A stretch of 64,000 bases of DNA from Hoeflea sp. 108 (GCF_000372965.1 NZ_KB890024.1:4738304-4802303); one strand, 5' to 3'. Positions 45,625 to 54,543 are shown, numbered from the stretch's first letter. Notes: generated by a model from the sequence alone, not told the origin. Translations and numbers: made by a program.

Positions 45625-46181
45625 AAGCCTGCCTCCGTGCCGAAGGTGCCCGCCAAACGGCGCTTGAGACGATGGATTCGGGTTGCGACCGCGCCGGCCG
45701 ATAGACCGGTGACCTCGGCGATGGTCGCGGCACTTTCATCTTCCAGGTAGAGAAGCATCACCTGCTGGTCGATTGGCGCCATCTGGTGCAGGAGGTCATG
45801 AATCTGCTCCAAAGCGAGGCGATCGGAGACCACAGCCTCATGCGACTCCACCCGCCCCTCTACGCCGGCCCCGTCGGGATCCCCGAGGCTGATCGTGCCA
45901 CCCTGCCGCCGCTGTATGGCGACATGATCCGCGGCGACATTGTGGGCGACACGGTAAACCCACGTTCTCAGCGAGCAGCGGCCGTCGAAGGACGCCATGC
46001 TACGCCAGACCTGCAGATGGATGTTCTGCAACAGATCCTGCCGGTCCGCCGCATTCGCCTCATACCCTGCCGCCAGGCGAGCCAGCGCAGTGCCGAGCAG
46101 GTCGATGGCAAGACGATAACGCCCGTCTGCATCCCCAGGGATGCCGCTGATGTCCTTCAGATCTGCCGGCGCTGTCGTCAT
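45621..46181 (-). CDS. ECF-type RNA polymerase sigma factor
   Basis: The 186-residue protein has sigma region 2 (DRQDLLQNIHLQVWRSMASFDGRCSLRTWVYRVAHNVAADHV) and region 4 (QVMLLYLEDESAATIAEVTGLSAGAVATRIHRLKRRL) with the helix-turn-helix, and no region 3. This is the extracytoplasmic-function architecture. It is co-transcribed with the membrane protein directly downstream. No stress or regulon gene is adjacent, so its signal is unknown. The ribosome binding site in front of the ATG is weak. Confidence 0.88.
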   Translation of the reverse strand: MTTAPADLKDISGIPGDADGRYRLAIDLLGTALARLAAGYEANAADRQDLLQNIHLQVWRSMASFDGRCSLRTWVYRVAHNVAADHVAIQRRQGGTISLGDPDGAGVEGRVESHEAVVSDRLALEQIHDLLHQMAPIDQQVMLLYLEDESAATIAEVTGLSAGAVATRIHRLKRRLAGTFGTEAGL

Positions 46182-46332
46182 GAATAGGTAGTCGCCTTCG
46201 GACAGGATTTCTTACGGGATTTCTTCTTATTGAATTGCCACCCACCCCAACAATCGAAGTGGAGGCGCCTTTAACTTGGGTACCCCGCCGCTTTGCTGAA
46301 ACAGGCCCGGCCGCAACTCCTTTACGAAAACA

Positions 46333-46361
46333 AGAAAGGGCGGGAATGCCCCGCCCTTTCT
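46333..46361 (-). terminator. Rho-independent terminator of the hydroxyproline operon
   Basis: AGAAAGGGCGGG (46333-46344) and CCCGCCCTTTCT (46350-46361) form a perfect 12-bp stem with a 5-nt loop. Read on the minus strand, the stem end is followed by TTGTTTTC. It lies 25 bases beyond the last gene of the minus-strand operon. Confidence 0.85.
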
Positions 46362-46385
46362 CTGTATGGCTCGATGTATGGCGCT

Positions 46386-47414
46386 CTACCGGGCGCCCCA
46401 GGTGTCGGTCAGGCGATAGCCCTCCGGCCATGGGTCCGACGGGTCAAGCATGTGCTGGTGCGTGCCGGTGATCCAGGCGCGGCCGGAGATTTCCGGCAGC
46501 ACGGCCGGGCGGCCGCCGACTTCAGTGGTACCAACGATACGGCCAGTGAAGGTTGAGCCGATCACCGAAACCGCCGTCAGGCTGTCTTCCAGCCCCATCT
46601 GGCCGCGGGCATGCAGCACCGCCATGCGGGCAGAAAGCGCCGTACCCGTCGGCGAGCGGTCGACCTTGCCGGGCTGGATCGCGACTGCCGCCCCTGCACG
46701 CAGGCCTTCGGCCGTGCGCTCGACCGGGCCAGCGAACAAGCAGAAGGAAAAATGCTTCCAGTCTGGATTCTCAGGGTGATGGAAGCCGAGTGACGCATTG
46801 GCAGCATTGGTGATCTTCACGCCAAGCCTGGCAATGTCGTGAGCCTCGTCCGCCTTCAGGCTGAAGCCCAGGGCAGCAGCGTCGACGATGACGAAGCTGT
46901 CGCCGCCATAAGCGGTGTCGACAGTGAGCGTGCCAAGGCCCTCAACTTCGAGCTTGGCATCCAGTCGATCAGCGAAGCTCGGCAGGTTGCGCACGAAGAT
47001 GCGTTCGGCCTTGCCATTGCGGCACTCGGCCCGGACGCGGACGAGGCCGCCGGGCGCTTCGAGCGTCATTTCCGTGATTGGCTCCTGCATCGGCACGATG
47101 CCGCTGTCGAGCAGCACCGTCGACACGCAGATCGAGTTCGAGCCAGACATGGGCGGGGTATCTTCCGGCTCCATGATGATGAAGGCCGCGTCTGCTTCCG
47201 GATGCTTCGGCGGCACCAGCAGGTTGACATGGCGGAACACGCCGCCACGCGGCTCGTTCAGCACGAAATTGCGCAAGGTGTTGTCGCGGGCGATCCAGCG
47301 GCTCTGCTCCCAGATCGTATCGCCTGGCGGCGGCGTCACGCCGCCGACGATGACGTCGCCGACCTCGCCCTCGGCATGGGCCGAAATCACATGGATGGTC
47401 TTTGTACTGCGCAT
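46386..47414 (-). CDS. Proline racemase superfamily protein with Ser/Thr at both catalytic positions
   Basis: The 342-residue protein has the proline racemase fold, and its family motifs can be aligned. The first catalytic motif, normally MCGHGTIG, reads MSGSNSIC here, with Ser90 for Cys; the second, normally DRSPCGTG, reads DRSPTGTA, with Thr256 for Cys. Racemases and epimerases need two Cys. Trans-3-hydroxy-L-proline dehydratases have Cys and Thr; Ser plus Thr is unusual. It is the last gene of the hydroxyproline operon, 61 bp after the aconitase X gene, with a strong GAGGAGG site. A dehydratase role on 3-hydroxyproline is the most likely guess; the catalytic base is unclear. Confidence 0.8.
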   Translation of the reverse strand: MRSTKTIHVISAHAEGEVGDVIVGGVTPPPGDTIWEQSRWIARDNTLRNFVLNEPRGGVFRHVNLLVPPKHPEADAAFIIMEPEDTPPMSGSNSICVSTVLLDSGIVPMQEPITEMTLEAPGGLVRVRAECRNGKAERIFVRNLPSFADRLDAKLEVEGLGTLTVDTAYGGDSFVIVDAAALGFSLKADEAHDIARLGVKITNAANASLGFHHPENPDWKHFSFCLFAGPVERTAEGLRAGAAVAIQPGKVDRSPTGTALSARMAVLHARGQMGLEDSLTAVSVIGSTFTGRIVGTTEVGGRPAVLPEISGRAWITGTHQHMLDPSDPWPEGYRLTDTWGAR

Positions 47415-47475
47415 GTTACCTCCTCGGGGCAATTCCTGATCGGAGCGGTTCCCGGACAGAACTGCGTAAGACGAA

Positions 47476-49167
47476 CTAGGAAAGCCAGGCCGGCAAACGC
47501 TCGGGCACATGCCCGGTTAGGGCTGCGGTGACGCAATCGGCGAGGTTGCCGAAACGTACAGCGCGCCCGGAAAGGCCAGGGCCGTAATGGGCGTATTTGC
47601 CGGAATTGGTCATCAGCGCCCGCGTCCGCGTCGGAAACACCGGCTCCGAGATCGAGCACCAGCACAGGTCGGGGAGCACCTGCACGCCGCTCGCCTCAAG
47701 CTGCGCCAGCGTGCCGTCGGCACGGGCATCCGAAATCACCTGGTTGCCGGCAGTAACGATCACTGACACATCGGGCCTGCGTTTGCGGCCGTCGAGCGCT
47801 GCAGCAAGCGAGCGGCATTCGTCGAGTGAAGCGTGAGGGCTGCCGATGGCCACCAGCTCAACCTCTGCCGGTCCGGCGTTCAACACCTTCCATGCGGCAG
47901 TCATGTCGGCTCGCGTAATCGCCACGCGCTCCGCCTCCCTGTCAGCAGCACCTTCTGCCTCCGGCGTCACACCATCAATGTGCAGCATGGGGGCCGCCGA
48001 TGTCGTGCCGAAGGCCGCGCAGAGTGCCTTGAGGTCGTCACGCGACGGGCTTCCGGCGGCGAGCCCACGCAATAGCGGGATGCGATCGGGCGCCGCCTTG
48101 CCGGCGAGATAGCCGACCAGCGGCCAGAACGCGTCATCCACGGCTTCGGGCAATTCGACGTCGATGACGCGCATAGCCTTGCGGTGGATGTCGAGATAGA
48201 CGCCCGATAGCGGCGCACGGCCCGTCAGCGCGATGCAGAGGTCGAGGAAATCAGGGTGCTTCGCCGTGCGAGCGCCAAGTACGGTGTTGGCAAAGATCAC
48301 CGCGTTGGATTCCGCCCAGGCGATCGTCTCGCCCCGTCCGGGCGCGCTGTCGAGCAGATAGGGCGAACAGGTGAAGGTCGGCCGGCAGCCCATGCGGACA
48401 TAGGCATCGGCCAGCCTTGCGGCCGGATCGCCAAAGTCGTCGGGCACGCCCTGCACCTGCCAGTTGGCGCGGTCGACAGAGATGGCGTTCATCGTCGAGG
48501 GAACACGGACGCGCGCGCCCATGTCGGCCATCTTTTCGGCAAAGGTCAGGTTCGCCGGGCTGGCATAGATGCAGCCGTCGATATGGACTTGGGTCACATC
48601 AACCAGTCGGCGCGCCCCCTGTTGCGCTGCCATGGCCGAGATGATGCGCATCGCCTGTTGCACGGCCACGCCCTCGTCGCCGTCGAGCATGGCGCGGTCG
48701 GTCTCGGTAAGTTCGAGTTCGGATGTGGCAGGCGGACTGACCGGCAGCACGAGGCCGTCGGCCTCGATGGCCGCGTCGGTGATGCTCGCCGACTTGGCCC
48801 GCGACAGAGCCTCATAAGCCTCGGGCGCCAGGCGAAGCACCGGCAGCGGCTTGCCGAACAGCTCGGAAGCGATCAGCGCGCCAAGCGTCAGCACATCCTC
48901 GGCTTCGGAAAACACAAGCGCCGCCGGCGCGCGGCCAGTCAGGACGAGGTCCAGAAGCACGCCCGAGCCTGTGCACGAGCCCCGGCTCGACGGCATCATC
49001 AGGATGCTGCCGGTCAGGCACGTACCGTGCAGCGGATGGTGAACGTCGATGACGCTTCCGGTGGCGGGATTAACCCCGCCCCAGAAACTCAACGCTTCGC
49101 GGGAGGCGATGACCGGCCCGCTGGCCGCGCCGCCCAGGATGCTGCGAGCGGGTGCTTCCTGGCTCAT
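47476..49167 (-). CDS. Aconitase X fusion protein, likely cis-3-hydroxy-L-proline dehydratase
   Basis: The 563-residue protein fuses a small swivelling domain (DUF126-like, residues 1-130: ATGSVIDVHHPLHG, ILMMPSSRGSCTGSGVLLDLVL) to an aconitase X domain (DUF521: VTQVHIDGCIYASPANLTFAEKMADMGARVRVPSTMNA, then GCRPTFTCSPYLLD and AWAESNAVIFANTVLGART). Fused bacterial AcnX proteins dehydrate cis-3-hydroxy-L-proline to pyrroline-2-carboxylate. Cys residues expected to bind the metal or Fe-S centre are present in those motifs. It overlaps hypE by 4 bp and precedes the Ser/Thr proline-racemase homologue. Confidence 0.85.
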   Translation of the reverse strand: MSQEAPARSILGGAASGPVIASREALSFWGGVNPATGSVIDVHHPLHGTCLTGSILMMPSSRGSCTGSGVLLDLVLTGRAPAALVFSEAEDVLTLGALIASELFGKPLPVLRLAPEAYEALSRAKSASITDAAIEADGLVLPVSPPATSELELTETDRAMLDGDEGVAVQQAMRIISAMAAQQGARRLVDVTQVHIDGCIYASPANLTFAEKMADMGARVRVPSTMNAISVDRANWQVQGVPDDFGDPAARLADAYVRMGCRPTFTCSPYLLDSAPGRGETIAWAESNAVIFANTVLGARTAKHPDFLDLCIALTGRAPLSGVYLDIHRKAMRVIDVELPEAVDDAFWPLVGYLAGKAAPDRIPLLRGLAAGSPSRDDLKALCAAFGTTSAAPMLHIDGVTPEAEGAADREAERVAITRADMTAAWKVLNAGPAEVELVAIGSPHASLDECRSLAAALDGRKRRPDVSVIVTAGNQVISDARADGTLAQLEASGVQVLPDLCWCSISEPVFPTRTRALMTNSGKYAHYGPGLSGRAVRFGNLADCVTAALTGHVPERLPAWLS

Positions 49168-50165
49168 TTCACCACGAAGCCGTGTGCGAATGGATCGCGG
49201 TCATCGATGAAGATGGTGTTGATGCCGGTCTGCCGAGCCCAGCCGGCTATGGACGGGATGATCGCGTCGCGGTCGGCCACCTTGGTCGCCGCTTCGACCC
49301 GGCCCTTGAAGATCGAGCCGATGATCGATTCATGCCAGAACTCGTCGCCGACCTTCAGCTTGCCCTTGGCCGCGAGCTGGGCCATGCGCGCCGACGTGCC
49401 GGTGCCACAGGGCGAGCGGTCGATGGCTTTCTCGCCGTAGAAAACGGCGTTGCGCGCATGCGCGCCTTCGACCGTCGGCTTGCCGGTCCACTGGATGTGG
49501 CTGAGTCCCTGGATCTCCGGGTGCTCGGGGTGGACGAACTCGTATTTGGCGTTGAGCGCTGCGCGCAGCTTCGGGCTCCAGCCCACCATTTCACCGGCCG
49601 TGTGGTCGGCCATATCTCGGAAATTCTTCTGCGGCTCGACGATGGCGTAGAAATTGCCGCCATAGGCGACGTCGACGACGATCTCGCCCAGGCCCTCGAC
49701 CTCAGCGGTCAGGCCCTCTGCATAGAGGAAGCCGGGAACGTTGGTCAGGCGCACTTCCTCGACGAAACGGCCTTCCTGGCGGTAGGTAATGTCGACCTTG
49801 CCGGCCGGCGCGTCGATCGACAGCTTGCCGGGCTCGCGCGGGGTGATCAGGCCGTTCTCGATGGCCATGGTGATGGTGCCGATGGTGCCGTGTCCGCACA
49901 TAGGCAGGCAGCCCGAAGTCTCGATGAACAGCACGGCAACGTCGCAGTCCGGGCGCGTCGGCGGATAGAGGATCGAGCCCGACATCATGTCGTGGCCGCG
50001 CGGCTCATACATCAGCCCGGTGCGGATCCAGTCGAACTCGCGCAGGAAATGCGCGCGCTTTTCCAGCATGTTGGCGCCCTCGAGGCGCGGGCCGCCGCCC
50101 GAAACGAGACGGACGGGATTGCCGCATGTGTGTCCGTCGAGGCACGAGAAAGTATGATTGGCCAT
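49164..50165 (-). CDS. hypE: 4-hydroxyproline 2-epimerase
   Basis: The 333-residue protein has both catalytic cysteines of the racemase/epimerase class: Cys90 in PMCGHGTIG and Cys253 in DRSPCGTG. It also has GHTCGNPVRLV near the N-terminus, which is typical of 4-hydroxyproline epimerases. It converts trans-4-hydroxy-L-proline to cis-4-hydroxy-D-proline, the first catabolic step. Its neighbour hypO oxidises the product. It overlaps the AcnX gene by 4 bp and lies 14 bp after hypO. Confidence 0.92.
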   Translation of the reverse strand: MANHTFSCLDGHTCGNPVRLVSGGGPRLEGANMLEKRAHFLREFDWIRTGLMYEPRGHDMMSGSILYPPTRPDCDVAVLFIETSGCLPMCGHGTIGTITMAIENGLITPREPGKLSIDAPAGKVDITYRQEGRFVEEVRLTNVPGFLYAEGLTAEVEGLGEIVVDVAYGGNFYAIVEPQKNFRDMADHTAGEMVGWSPKLRAALNAKYEFVHPEHPEIQGLSHIQWTGKPTVEGAHARNAVFYGEKAIDRSPCGTGTSARMAQLAAKGKLKVGDEFWHESIIGSIFKGRVEAATKVADRDAIIPSIAGWARQTGINTIFIDDRDPFAHGFVVK

Positions 50166-50179
50166 AGTTTAGACCCCTG

Positions 50180-51424
50180 TCAGAATCTTTGAGGCGAGAA
50201 GGATGCGATGTCGATGGCGGGCGTCTTGCCGGTCAGAAGATCGGCGACGATCCGAGCAGTGCCTGCCGATTGGGTCAGGCCGAGATGGCCATGGCCGAAT
50301 GCATAGATGACGCGGTCGGTGGCGCGCGCAGCACCGATGGCTGGCAGGCTGTCGGGCAGCGACGGGCGGAAACCCATCCATTGCACGCCGCCGCCCGGCT
50401 TGAGGCCCGGCAGGAAGGCCTGCGCCTTCTTCAGCATGGCTTCGGAGCGGCGGAAGTTCGGCGCGAGCTTCAGGCCACCGAGTTCGACCGCACCGCCGAC
50501 GCGGATGCCCGTCGAAAGCCTGGTGACGACGAAGCCGTGGCCACCGAAGGTCACCTGCGTGCGCAGGTCGAAGGCATCGGAAGGCAGCGTGGTGTTGTAG
50601 CCGCGCTCGGTCTCCAGCGGGATGCTCTCGCCAAGGGTCTTGGCGATCCGGTGCGAGAAGGCTCCAGCAGACAGCACGACCTTGCCGGCACGGCGGACAC
50701 TGCCGTCTGCCGTGGCGAGTTCGACCCCGCCCTCGACCGGCCGCAATGCCGTCACCTCGGCGCGTTCGATGGAACCGCCCGACGTCAGGAAATACTCGGC
50801 AAGCGCCAGCACATAGAGCCTGGGATCGGAAATCGAAAACCAGCCCGGCGTGAACGTGCCATGGGTAAAGCGTTTGGCGAGACCCGGCTGAATCTCCGCC
50901 ATGTCGGCCGCGTTGAGGTGATGGAACTCGATCCCATGCACTTCACGCGCCTGCCAGCCCGGCAGCGATGCCTTGAGTTCGGCCTCGCCTTCATAGACCT
51001 GGAGATTGCCTTCCTTGCGCAGCATCGGCGCCGTGCCGGTCTGGTGCAGGAAGGGCTCGAGCTCGGCCTTGGACAGGTCCATCATCGCCGTCTGGGCGGT
51101 GGTAGAATGCACCACGCGCTTCGCCGAGCAGGCCCGCCAGAAACGGAACATCCAAGGCGCGATCTGGAAGGCATAGGCTGGCGGCACCGACAGCGGGCCG
51201 AGCGGATCGAGCAGCCATTTCGGCGCTTTCTTCAGAATACCTGGAGAGGCCAATGGGAGGATATCGGTGAAGGCAAAGGCCCCGGCGTTGCCGGCCGAGG
51301 CACCGGCTGCCGGCCCCTCGCGGTCCAGCACCGTAACCTTCAGCCCGCGCGCCTGCGCGGCGATCGCCGCCGAGAGCCCGACAACTCCCGCTCCGATGAC
51401 GATGACGTCGGCCTGCTCGTTCAT
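50180..51424 (-). CDS. hypO: FAD-dependent D-hydroxyproline dehydrogenase (D-amino acid dehydrogenase family)
   Basis: The 414-residue DAO-fold flavoprotein begins DVIVIGAGVVGLSAAIAAQARGLKVTVLDRE, the FAD-binding Rossmann motif, and ends with AIGAARATDRVIYAFGHGHLGLTQSAGTARIVADLL. It is a single-subunit DadA-like enzyme that would oxidise cis-4-hydroxy-D-proline to pyrroline-4-hydroxy-2-carboxylate, passing electrons to the respiratory chain. ATG 51424 is preferred over 51427 because of spacing from GAGGG. It lies 7 bp after the transporter ATPase gene and 14 bp before hypE. Confidence 0.87.
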   Translation of the reverse strand: MNEQADVIVIGAGVVGLSAAIAAQARGLKVTVLDREGPAAGASAGNAGAFAFTDILPLASPGILKKAPKWLLDPLGPLSVPPAYAFQIAPWMFRFWRACSAKRVVHSTTAQTAMMDLSKAELEPFLHQTGTAPMLRKEGNLQVYEGEAELKASLPGWQAREVHGIEFHHLNAADMAEIQPGLAKRFTHGTFTPGWFSISDPRLYVLALAEYFLTSGGSIERAEVTALRPVEGGVELATADGSVRRAGKVVLSAGAFSHRIAKTLGESIPLETERGYNTTLPSDAFDLRTQVTFGGHGFVVTRLSTGIRVGGAVELGGLKLAPNFRRSEAMLKKAQAFLPGLKPGGGVQWMGFRPSLPDSLPAIGAARATDRVIYAFGHGHLGLTQSAGTARIVADLLTGKTPAIDIASFSPQRF

Positions 51425-51431
51425 CATGCCC

Positions 51432-52154
51432 TCAATGCGTTGCCGCAAGGAACTTCTTGGTCTCGGCGTGCTGGGGCGCGTCGAACAGCTGCTCCGGCGG
51501 CGCGATCTCGGCCATGATGCCCTGGTGGAAGAAGGCGACGCGGTCGGAAACCTCGCGCGCAAACTTCATCTCATGCGTCACACAGATCATTGTCATGCCC
51601 TCGGAAGCGAGCATGCGCAGCGTGTCGAGCACTTCGCCCACAAGCATCGGATCGAGCGCCGAGGTCACCTCGTCGAACAGCATGTAGGTGGGCGACATGG
51701 CGAGCGCACGGGCAATGGCCATGCGCTGCTGCTGGCCGCCTGACATGCGGTTCGGGTAGACCGAAAGCTTCTCGGCAAGACCAACATGGGTCAACTGCTT
51801 CACCGCCATTTCCTCAGCCTTTTCCTTGGAGAGGCCAAGCACCTTGCGGGGGGCAAGCATGACGTTTTCCAGCACCGTCAGATGCGGGAAGGCGTTCCAC
51901 TGCTGGAACACGATGCCGACCTTCTGGCGCAGCTTGTTGAGGTCTGTGCCCTTGGCATGCACGTCGGTGCCGTCGATCACCACACGGCCCGCGGCGATCG
52001 ACTCCAAACCGTTGATGCAGGTCAGAAGCGTCGACTTGCCCGAGCCCGAACCGCCGATGATGGTGACGACCTCACCCTTCTGGACGGTGAGGTTGATGCC
52101 CTTGAGGACCTCCAGCTGGCCGAAGGATTTGCGGACGTTTTCGATCTCAATCAT
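51432..52154 (-). CDS. hypQ: Polar amino acid ABC transporter ATP-binding protein (hydroxyproline uptake)
   Basis: The 240-residue ATPase is of the GlnQ/HisP type: Walker A IGGSGSGKSTLLTCINGLE, Q-loop VFQQWNAFPHLTVLENVMLAP, signature MSGGQQQRMAIARAL, and Walker B YMLFDEVTSALDP, with Val where Pro is usual, as in some PAAT proteins. It overlaps the permease gene by 8 bp (start 52154; the frame opens at 52187). The symbol follows the Sinorhizobium hypMNPQ transporter by order and context. Confidence 0.88.
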   Translation of the reverse strand: MIEIENVRKSFGQLEVLKGINLTVQKGEVVTIIGGSGSGKSTLLTCINGLESIAAGRVVIDGTDVHAKGTDLNKLRQKVGIVFQQWNAFPHLTVLENVMLAPRKVLGLSKEKAEEMAVKQLTHVGLAEKLSVYPNRMSGGQQQRMAIARALAMSPTYMLFDEVTSALDPMLVGEVLDTLRMLASEGMTMICVTHEMKFAREVSDRVAFFHQGIMAEIAPPEQLFDAPQHAETKKFLAATH

Positions 52155-52800
52155 TGGGGGACCACCGTTTCTCGAGATACCCGCCAAGTCGGGCGATGGG
52201 AAGGCTGATGATGAAATAGATGGCGCCGCAGATCAGCAGGATAAACAGCGGCTCCTGCAGGCGGGTGACGAGGATCTGCGAGGCGCGCAACAACTCGATC
52301 AGCCCGAGCCACAGCACCAGTGCGGAGTCCTTCATCACGCCCAGCGTCAATCCGATCCACGAAGGCAGTGAAACGCGGATGGCGAGCGGCGCCACAATGT
52401 AACGCATGTCCTGCCACCAGGTCATGCCGAGCGAGCGTGCGGCACGGCGCGTGTTCGTCGGTACGGAATCGATGCCGCCGCGCACGATCTCTGTACAATA
52501 AGCGGCCGTGTAGAGCGACAGCACCACGCAGGAGGTGGTGAACGGCGCCCACCCCAGCTTCATGATGGCCTGCAGCGCATTGCCCAGGACCAGTTGGATG
52601 AGCAGTGGGACCGAACGAAAGACGTCGAGGATGAAGGTCAGCGGGGCGGCCCAGTAAGGGCCGATCTGGAAACGGATGATACCGAACAGGATGCCGAGCA
52701 CGGTACCGGCGGCGACGGACACGGCGGTGACGGCAAGCGTCATCCCCGCGCCTTGCGCAAGGAAGGCCAGGTCACTCCACGAGAGGGCAGTGTTGAACAT
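52147..52800 (-). CDS. Polar amino acid ABC transporter permease
   Basis: The 217-residue membrane protein is a HisM/GlnP-type permease: GMTLAVTAVSVAAGTVLGILFGIIR, the EAA loop RRAARSLGMTWWQDMRYIVAPLAIRVSLP, and five or so helices. It pairs with the neighbouring permease at 52813. Their gap is 12 bp. Part of the hydroxyproline uptake system. Confidence 0.9.
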   Translation of the reverse strand: MFNTALSWSDLAFLAQGAGMTLAVTAVSVAAGTVLGILFGIIRFQIGPYWAAPLTFILDVFRSVPLLIQLVLGNALQAIMKLGWAPFTTSCVVLSLYTAAYCTEIVRGGIDSVPTNTRRAARSLGMTWWQDMRYIVAPLAIRVSLPSWIGLTLGVMKDSALVLWLGLIELLRASQILVTRLQEPLFILLICGAIYFIISLPIARLGGYLEKRWSPND

Positions 52801-52812
52801 CTCTCACCTCTC

Positions 52813-53478
52813 TCAGTAGCGGAACATGCGCGCGGCGAAGACGCGGGCAGCCAGCGTCACCGCCTTGGCGATGAGGTAGTAGATGACTGCTGCGATGGCG
52901 AAGAACTCGAAGGTGCGGAACGAGCGCGCATTCAGCTCCTGCGTGACGCCGGCGAGGTCGGTGTTCATGCCGACGGTGACGCCAAGCGAGGTCATCAGGA
53001 TCGCCCAGACCATCTGGTTGGTGGCCGGCAGGAATGCGACGCGCAACATCTGCGGCATCACGATCAGTCGAAAAGCCTGCAGCGATGTCATGCCAAGCGA
53101 GCGGCCGGCGCGTGTCTGCGTCTCCGGGATCGCCTTGAGCGCGCCACGGAAATTCTCAGCCAGATAACCTGCATTGTTGAAGGCGATGCCGACCAGGAGC
53201 GCGATGAATGGGCTCAGGTGGATGCCGAAATTGCCGAGGCCGAAATGGGCCATGTAGATCTGGAACAGCGCAGGCGTGTTGCGCGCGATTTCGACCCAGG
53301 CGGTGGCGAAACCGCCAAGAAGGCGATTGCCGGACAACCGGAACAAGGTCAGCGCGATGGCGATCGCCATCCCGATGATCATCGACAGCAGCGCGATCTG
53401 CAGGGTGACCAGCGCGCCATCAAGCATCTGCGGCAGGGCCTTGAGGGCCTGATTCCAATGGAAGGTGTAGTTGAACAT
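52813..53478 (-). CDS. Polar amino acid ABC transporter permease
   Basis: The 221-residue permease has GALVTLQIALLSMIIGMAIAIALTLFR and the EAA loop QTRAGRSLGMTSLQAFRLIVMPQMLRVAFLP. It is the first permease after the binding protein, from which it is separated by a strong hairpin. It forms the heterodimeric channel with the next gene. Confidence 0.9.
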   Translation of the reverse strand: MFNYTFHWNQALKALPQMLDGALVTLQIALLSMIIGMAIAIALTLFRLSGNRLLGGFATAWVEIARNTPALFQIYMAHFGLGNFGIHLSPFIALLVGIAFNNAGYLAENFRGALKAIPETQTRAGRSLGMTSLQAFRLIVMPQMLRVAFLPATNQMVWAILMTSLGVTVGMNTDLAGVTQELNARSFRTFEFFAIAAVIYYLIAKAVTLAARVFAARMFRY

Positions 53479-53506
53479 TGCCGTCTCACCTTTCGAAAAG
53501 GATCAA

Positions 53507-53531
53507 CGGCGCGAGGCTTAGCCTCGCGCCG
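53507..53531 (-). promoter_or_regulatory. Intercistronic hairpin between binding protein and permease genes
   Basis: CGGCGCGAGGC and GCCTCGCGCCG form a perfect 11-bp stem closed by a 3-base loop, located 17 bases after the binding-protein stop codon. No U-run follows on the minus strand. It resembles the hairpin at 15484-15517 in an unrelated transporter operon and probably raises binding-protein expression relative to the permeases. Confidence 0.65.
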
Positions 53532-53548
53532 CCATAGAAACGGTCAGA

Positions 53549-54355
53549 TCAGCGGTAAACGCCGTTCACCGCAAGAGACGGCAGCTCGCCGCCGACCCAC
53601 TTTTCGTAAAGTTCCTTGTAACGGCCGGTGCGGACCTGCTGGTTGATGAACAGGTTCAGGTAGTTGATGAGGCCGTATTCCTCACGGTTGGTGAACAGCG
53701 CGACATAGTCGATGTCGAATGGCGCGTTGCCGACCACGGAGATGCCGGGGAACTTGCCGGTCTTGACGTTGGCCTGGGCAACCGTCGAGGTCGACACGGT
53801 GGCGTCGAGCTGACCCTGGCTCAGAGCCAGGAACACGTCGGCCTGGGTCTGGTAAGGACGGAACTCGCCCACGCCCCATTCCTTGACCTGCTTTTCGAGA
53901 GCGATGGCTTCATAGGTGCCGGCGGTGGCGCCCACGACTTTGCCCTTCATGTCCTCGAATGACTTGATGCCGGTCTTGTCGTTGGAGGTGACGGCCATCT
54001 GGAATGCGAAGTAGGGAACCGTCATGCCGACGGTCTTGGCGCGCTCCAGAGTATCCGAGGTCGAGGCGACGCCGACATCGACGCGGCCCGACATCAGCGC
54101 GGGAATGCGCTCGGGGAACGGCGTCTCGACGATCTCGGCGGTGACGCCGAGCGCCTTGGCCAGATCGTTGCAGTAGTCGACGTCGAAGCCGATCGGGTTG
54201 TTGCTCGCGTCGCGCGAACCCATCGGCGGGAAGTCGAGCACGACGGCGCAGCGCAGCGTGCCCGAAGCGATGATGTCGTCCAGCTTGTCGGCGTGAGCCT
54301 GGCCGGTCAGTGCGGTGGCGGCCATGAGGCCGAAGGCGAGAACCGAAGTCTTCAT
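53549..54355 (-). CDS. hypM: Periplasmic amino acid (hydroxyproline) binding protein
   Basis: The 268-residue SBP_bac_3 protein has a signal peptide (MKTSVLAFGLMAATALTGQAHA) and the family motifs GTLRCAVVLDFPPMGSRDASNNPIGFDVDYCNDLAKALG, PALMSGRVDVGVAS and GKVVGATAGTYEAIAL. It starts the minus-strand transport and catabolic operon, with a GGGAGAG ribosome binding site. The hydroxyproline ligand is inferred from the catabolic genes in the same operon. Confidence 0.88.
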   Translation of the reverse strand: MKTSVLAFGLMAATALTGQAHADKLDDIIASGTLRCAVVLDFPPMGSRDASNNPIGFDVDYCNDLAKALGVTAEIVETPFPERIPALMSGRVDVGVASTSDTLERAKTVGMTVPYFAFQMAVTSNDKTGIKSFEDMKGKVVGATAGTYEAIALEKQVKEWGVGEFRPYQTQADVFLALSQGQLDATVSTSTVAQANVKTGKFPGISVVGNAPFDIDYVALFTNREEYGLINYLNLFINQQVRTGRYKELYEKWVGGELPSLAVNGVYR

Positions 54356-54440
54356 TGTCACACTCTCTCCCTGAGTAGGTCTGTCTGTCGGTTGACGGCG
54401 GCGCACTATTCCGCGTCGGAGAGCGTAAATCAAATTAAAA

Positions 54441-54457
54441 ATACAAGTCGTATACAA
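54441..54457. promoter_or_regulatory. GntR-type operator candidate before the transport operon
   Basis: In an AT-rich stretch about 85-100 bp upstream of hypM, ATACAAGTCGTATACAA contains the half site TTGTATAC on the minus strand and TTGT again on the other side (minus-strand TTGTATACGACTTGT). It resembles the TTGT-N2-ACAA form of the perfect sites at 58529 and 59271, but is imperfect. Confidence 0.4.
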
Positions 54458-54543
54458 AAAGTATCCGAAATGTCGGCTTACGACGCCACCGGCGCCGGGC
54501 CTCCCGCAAGGGGAGGTCCGGACTTAGCCGGCAAATCGAGAGA

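Noticed and set aside
44983..45750. 255-residue plus-strand frame opposite the sigma-factor operon
   Set aside because: It is antisense to a coupled ECF sigma/membrane protein pair whose motifs are clear.
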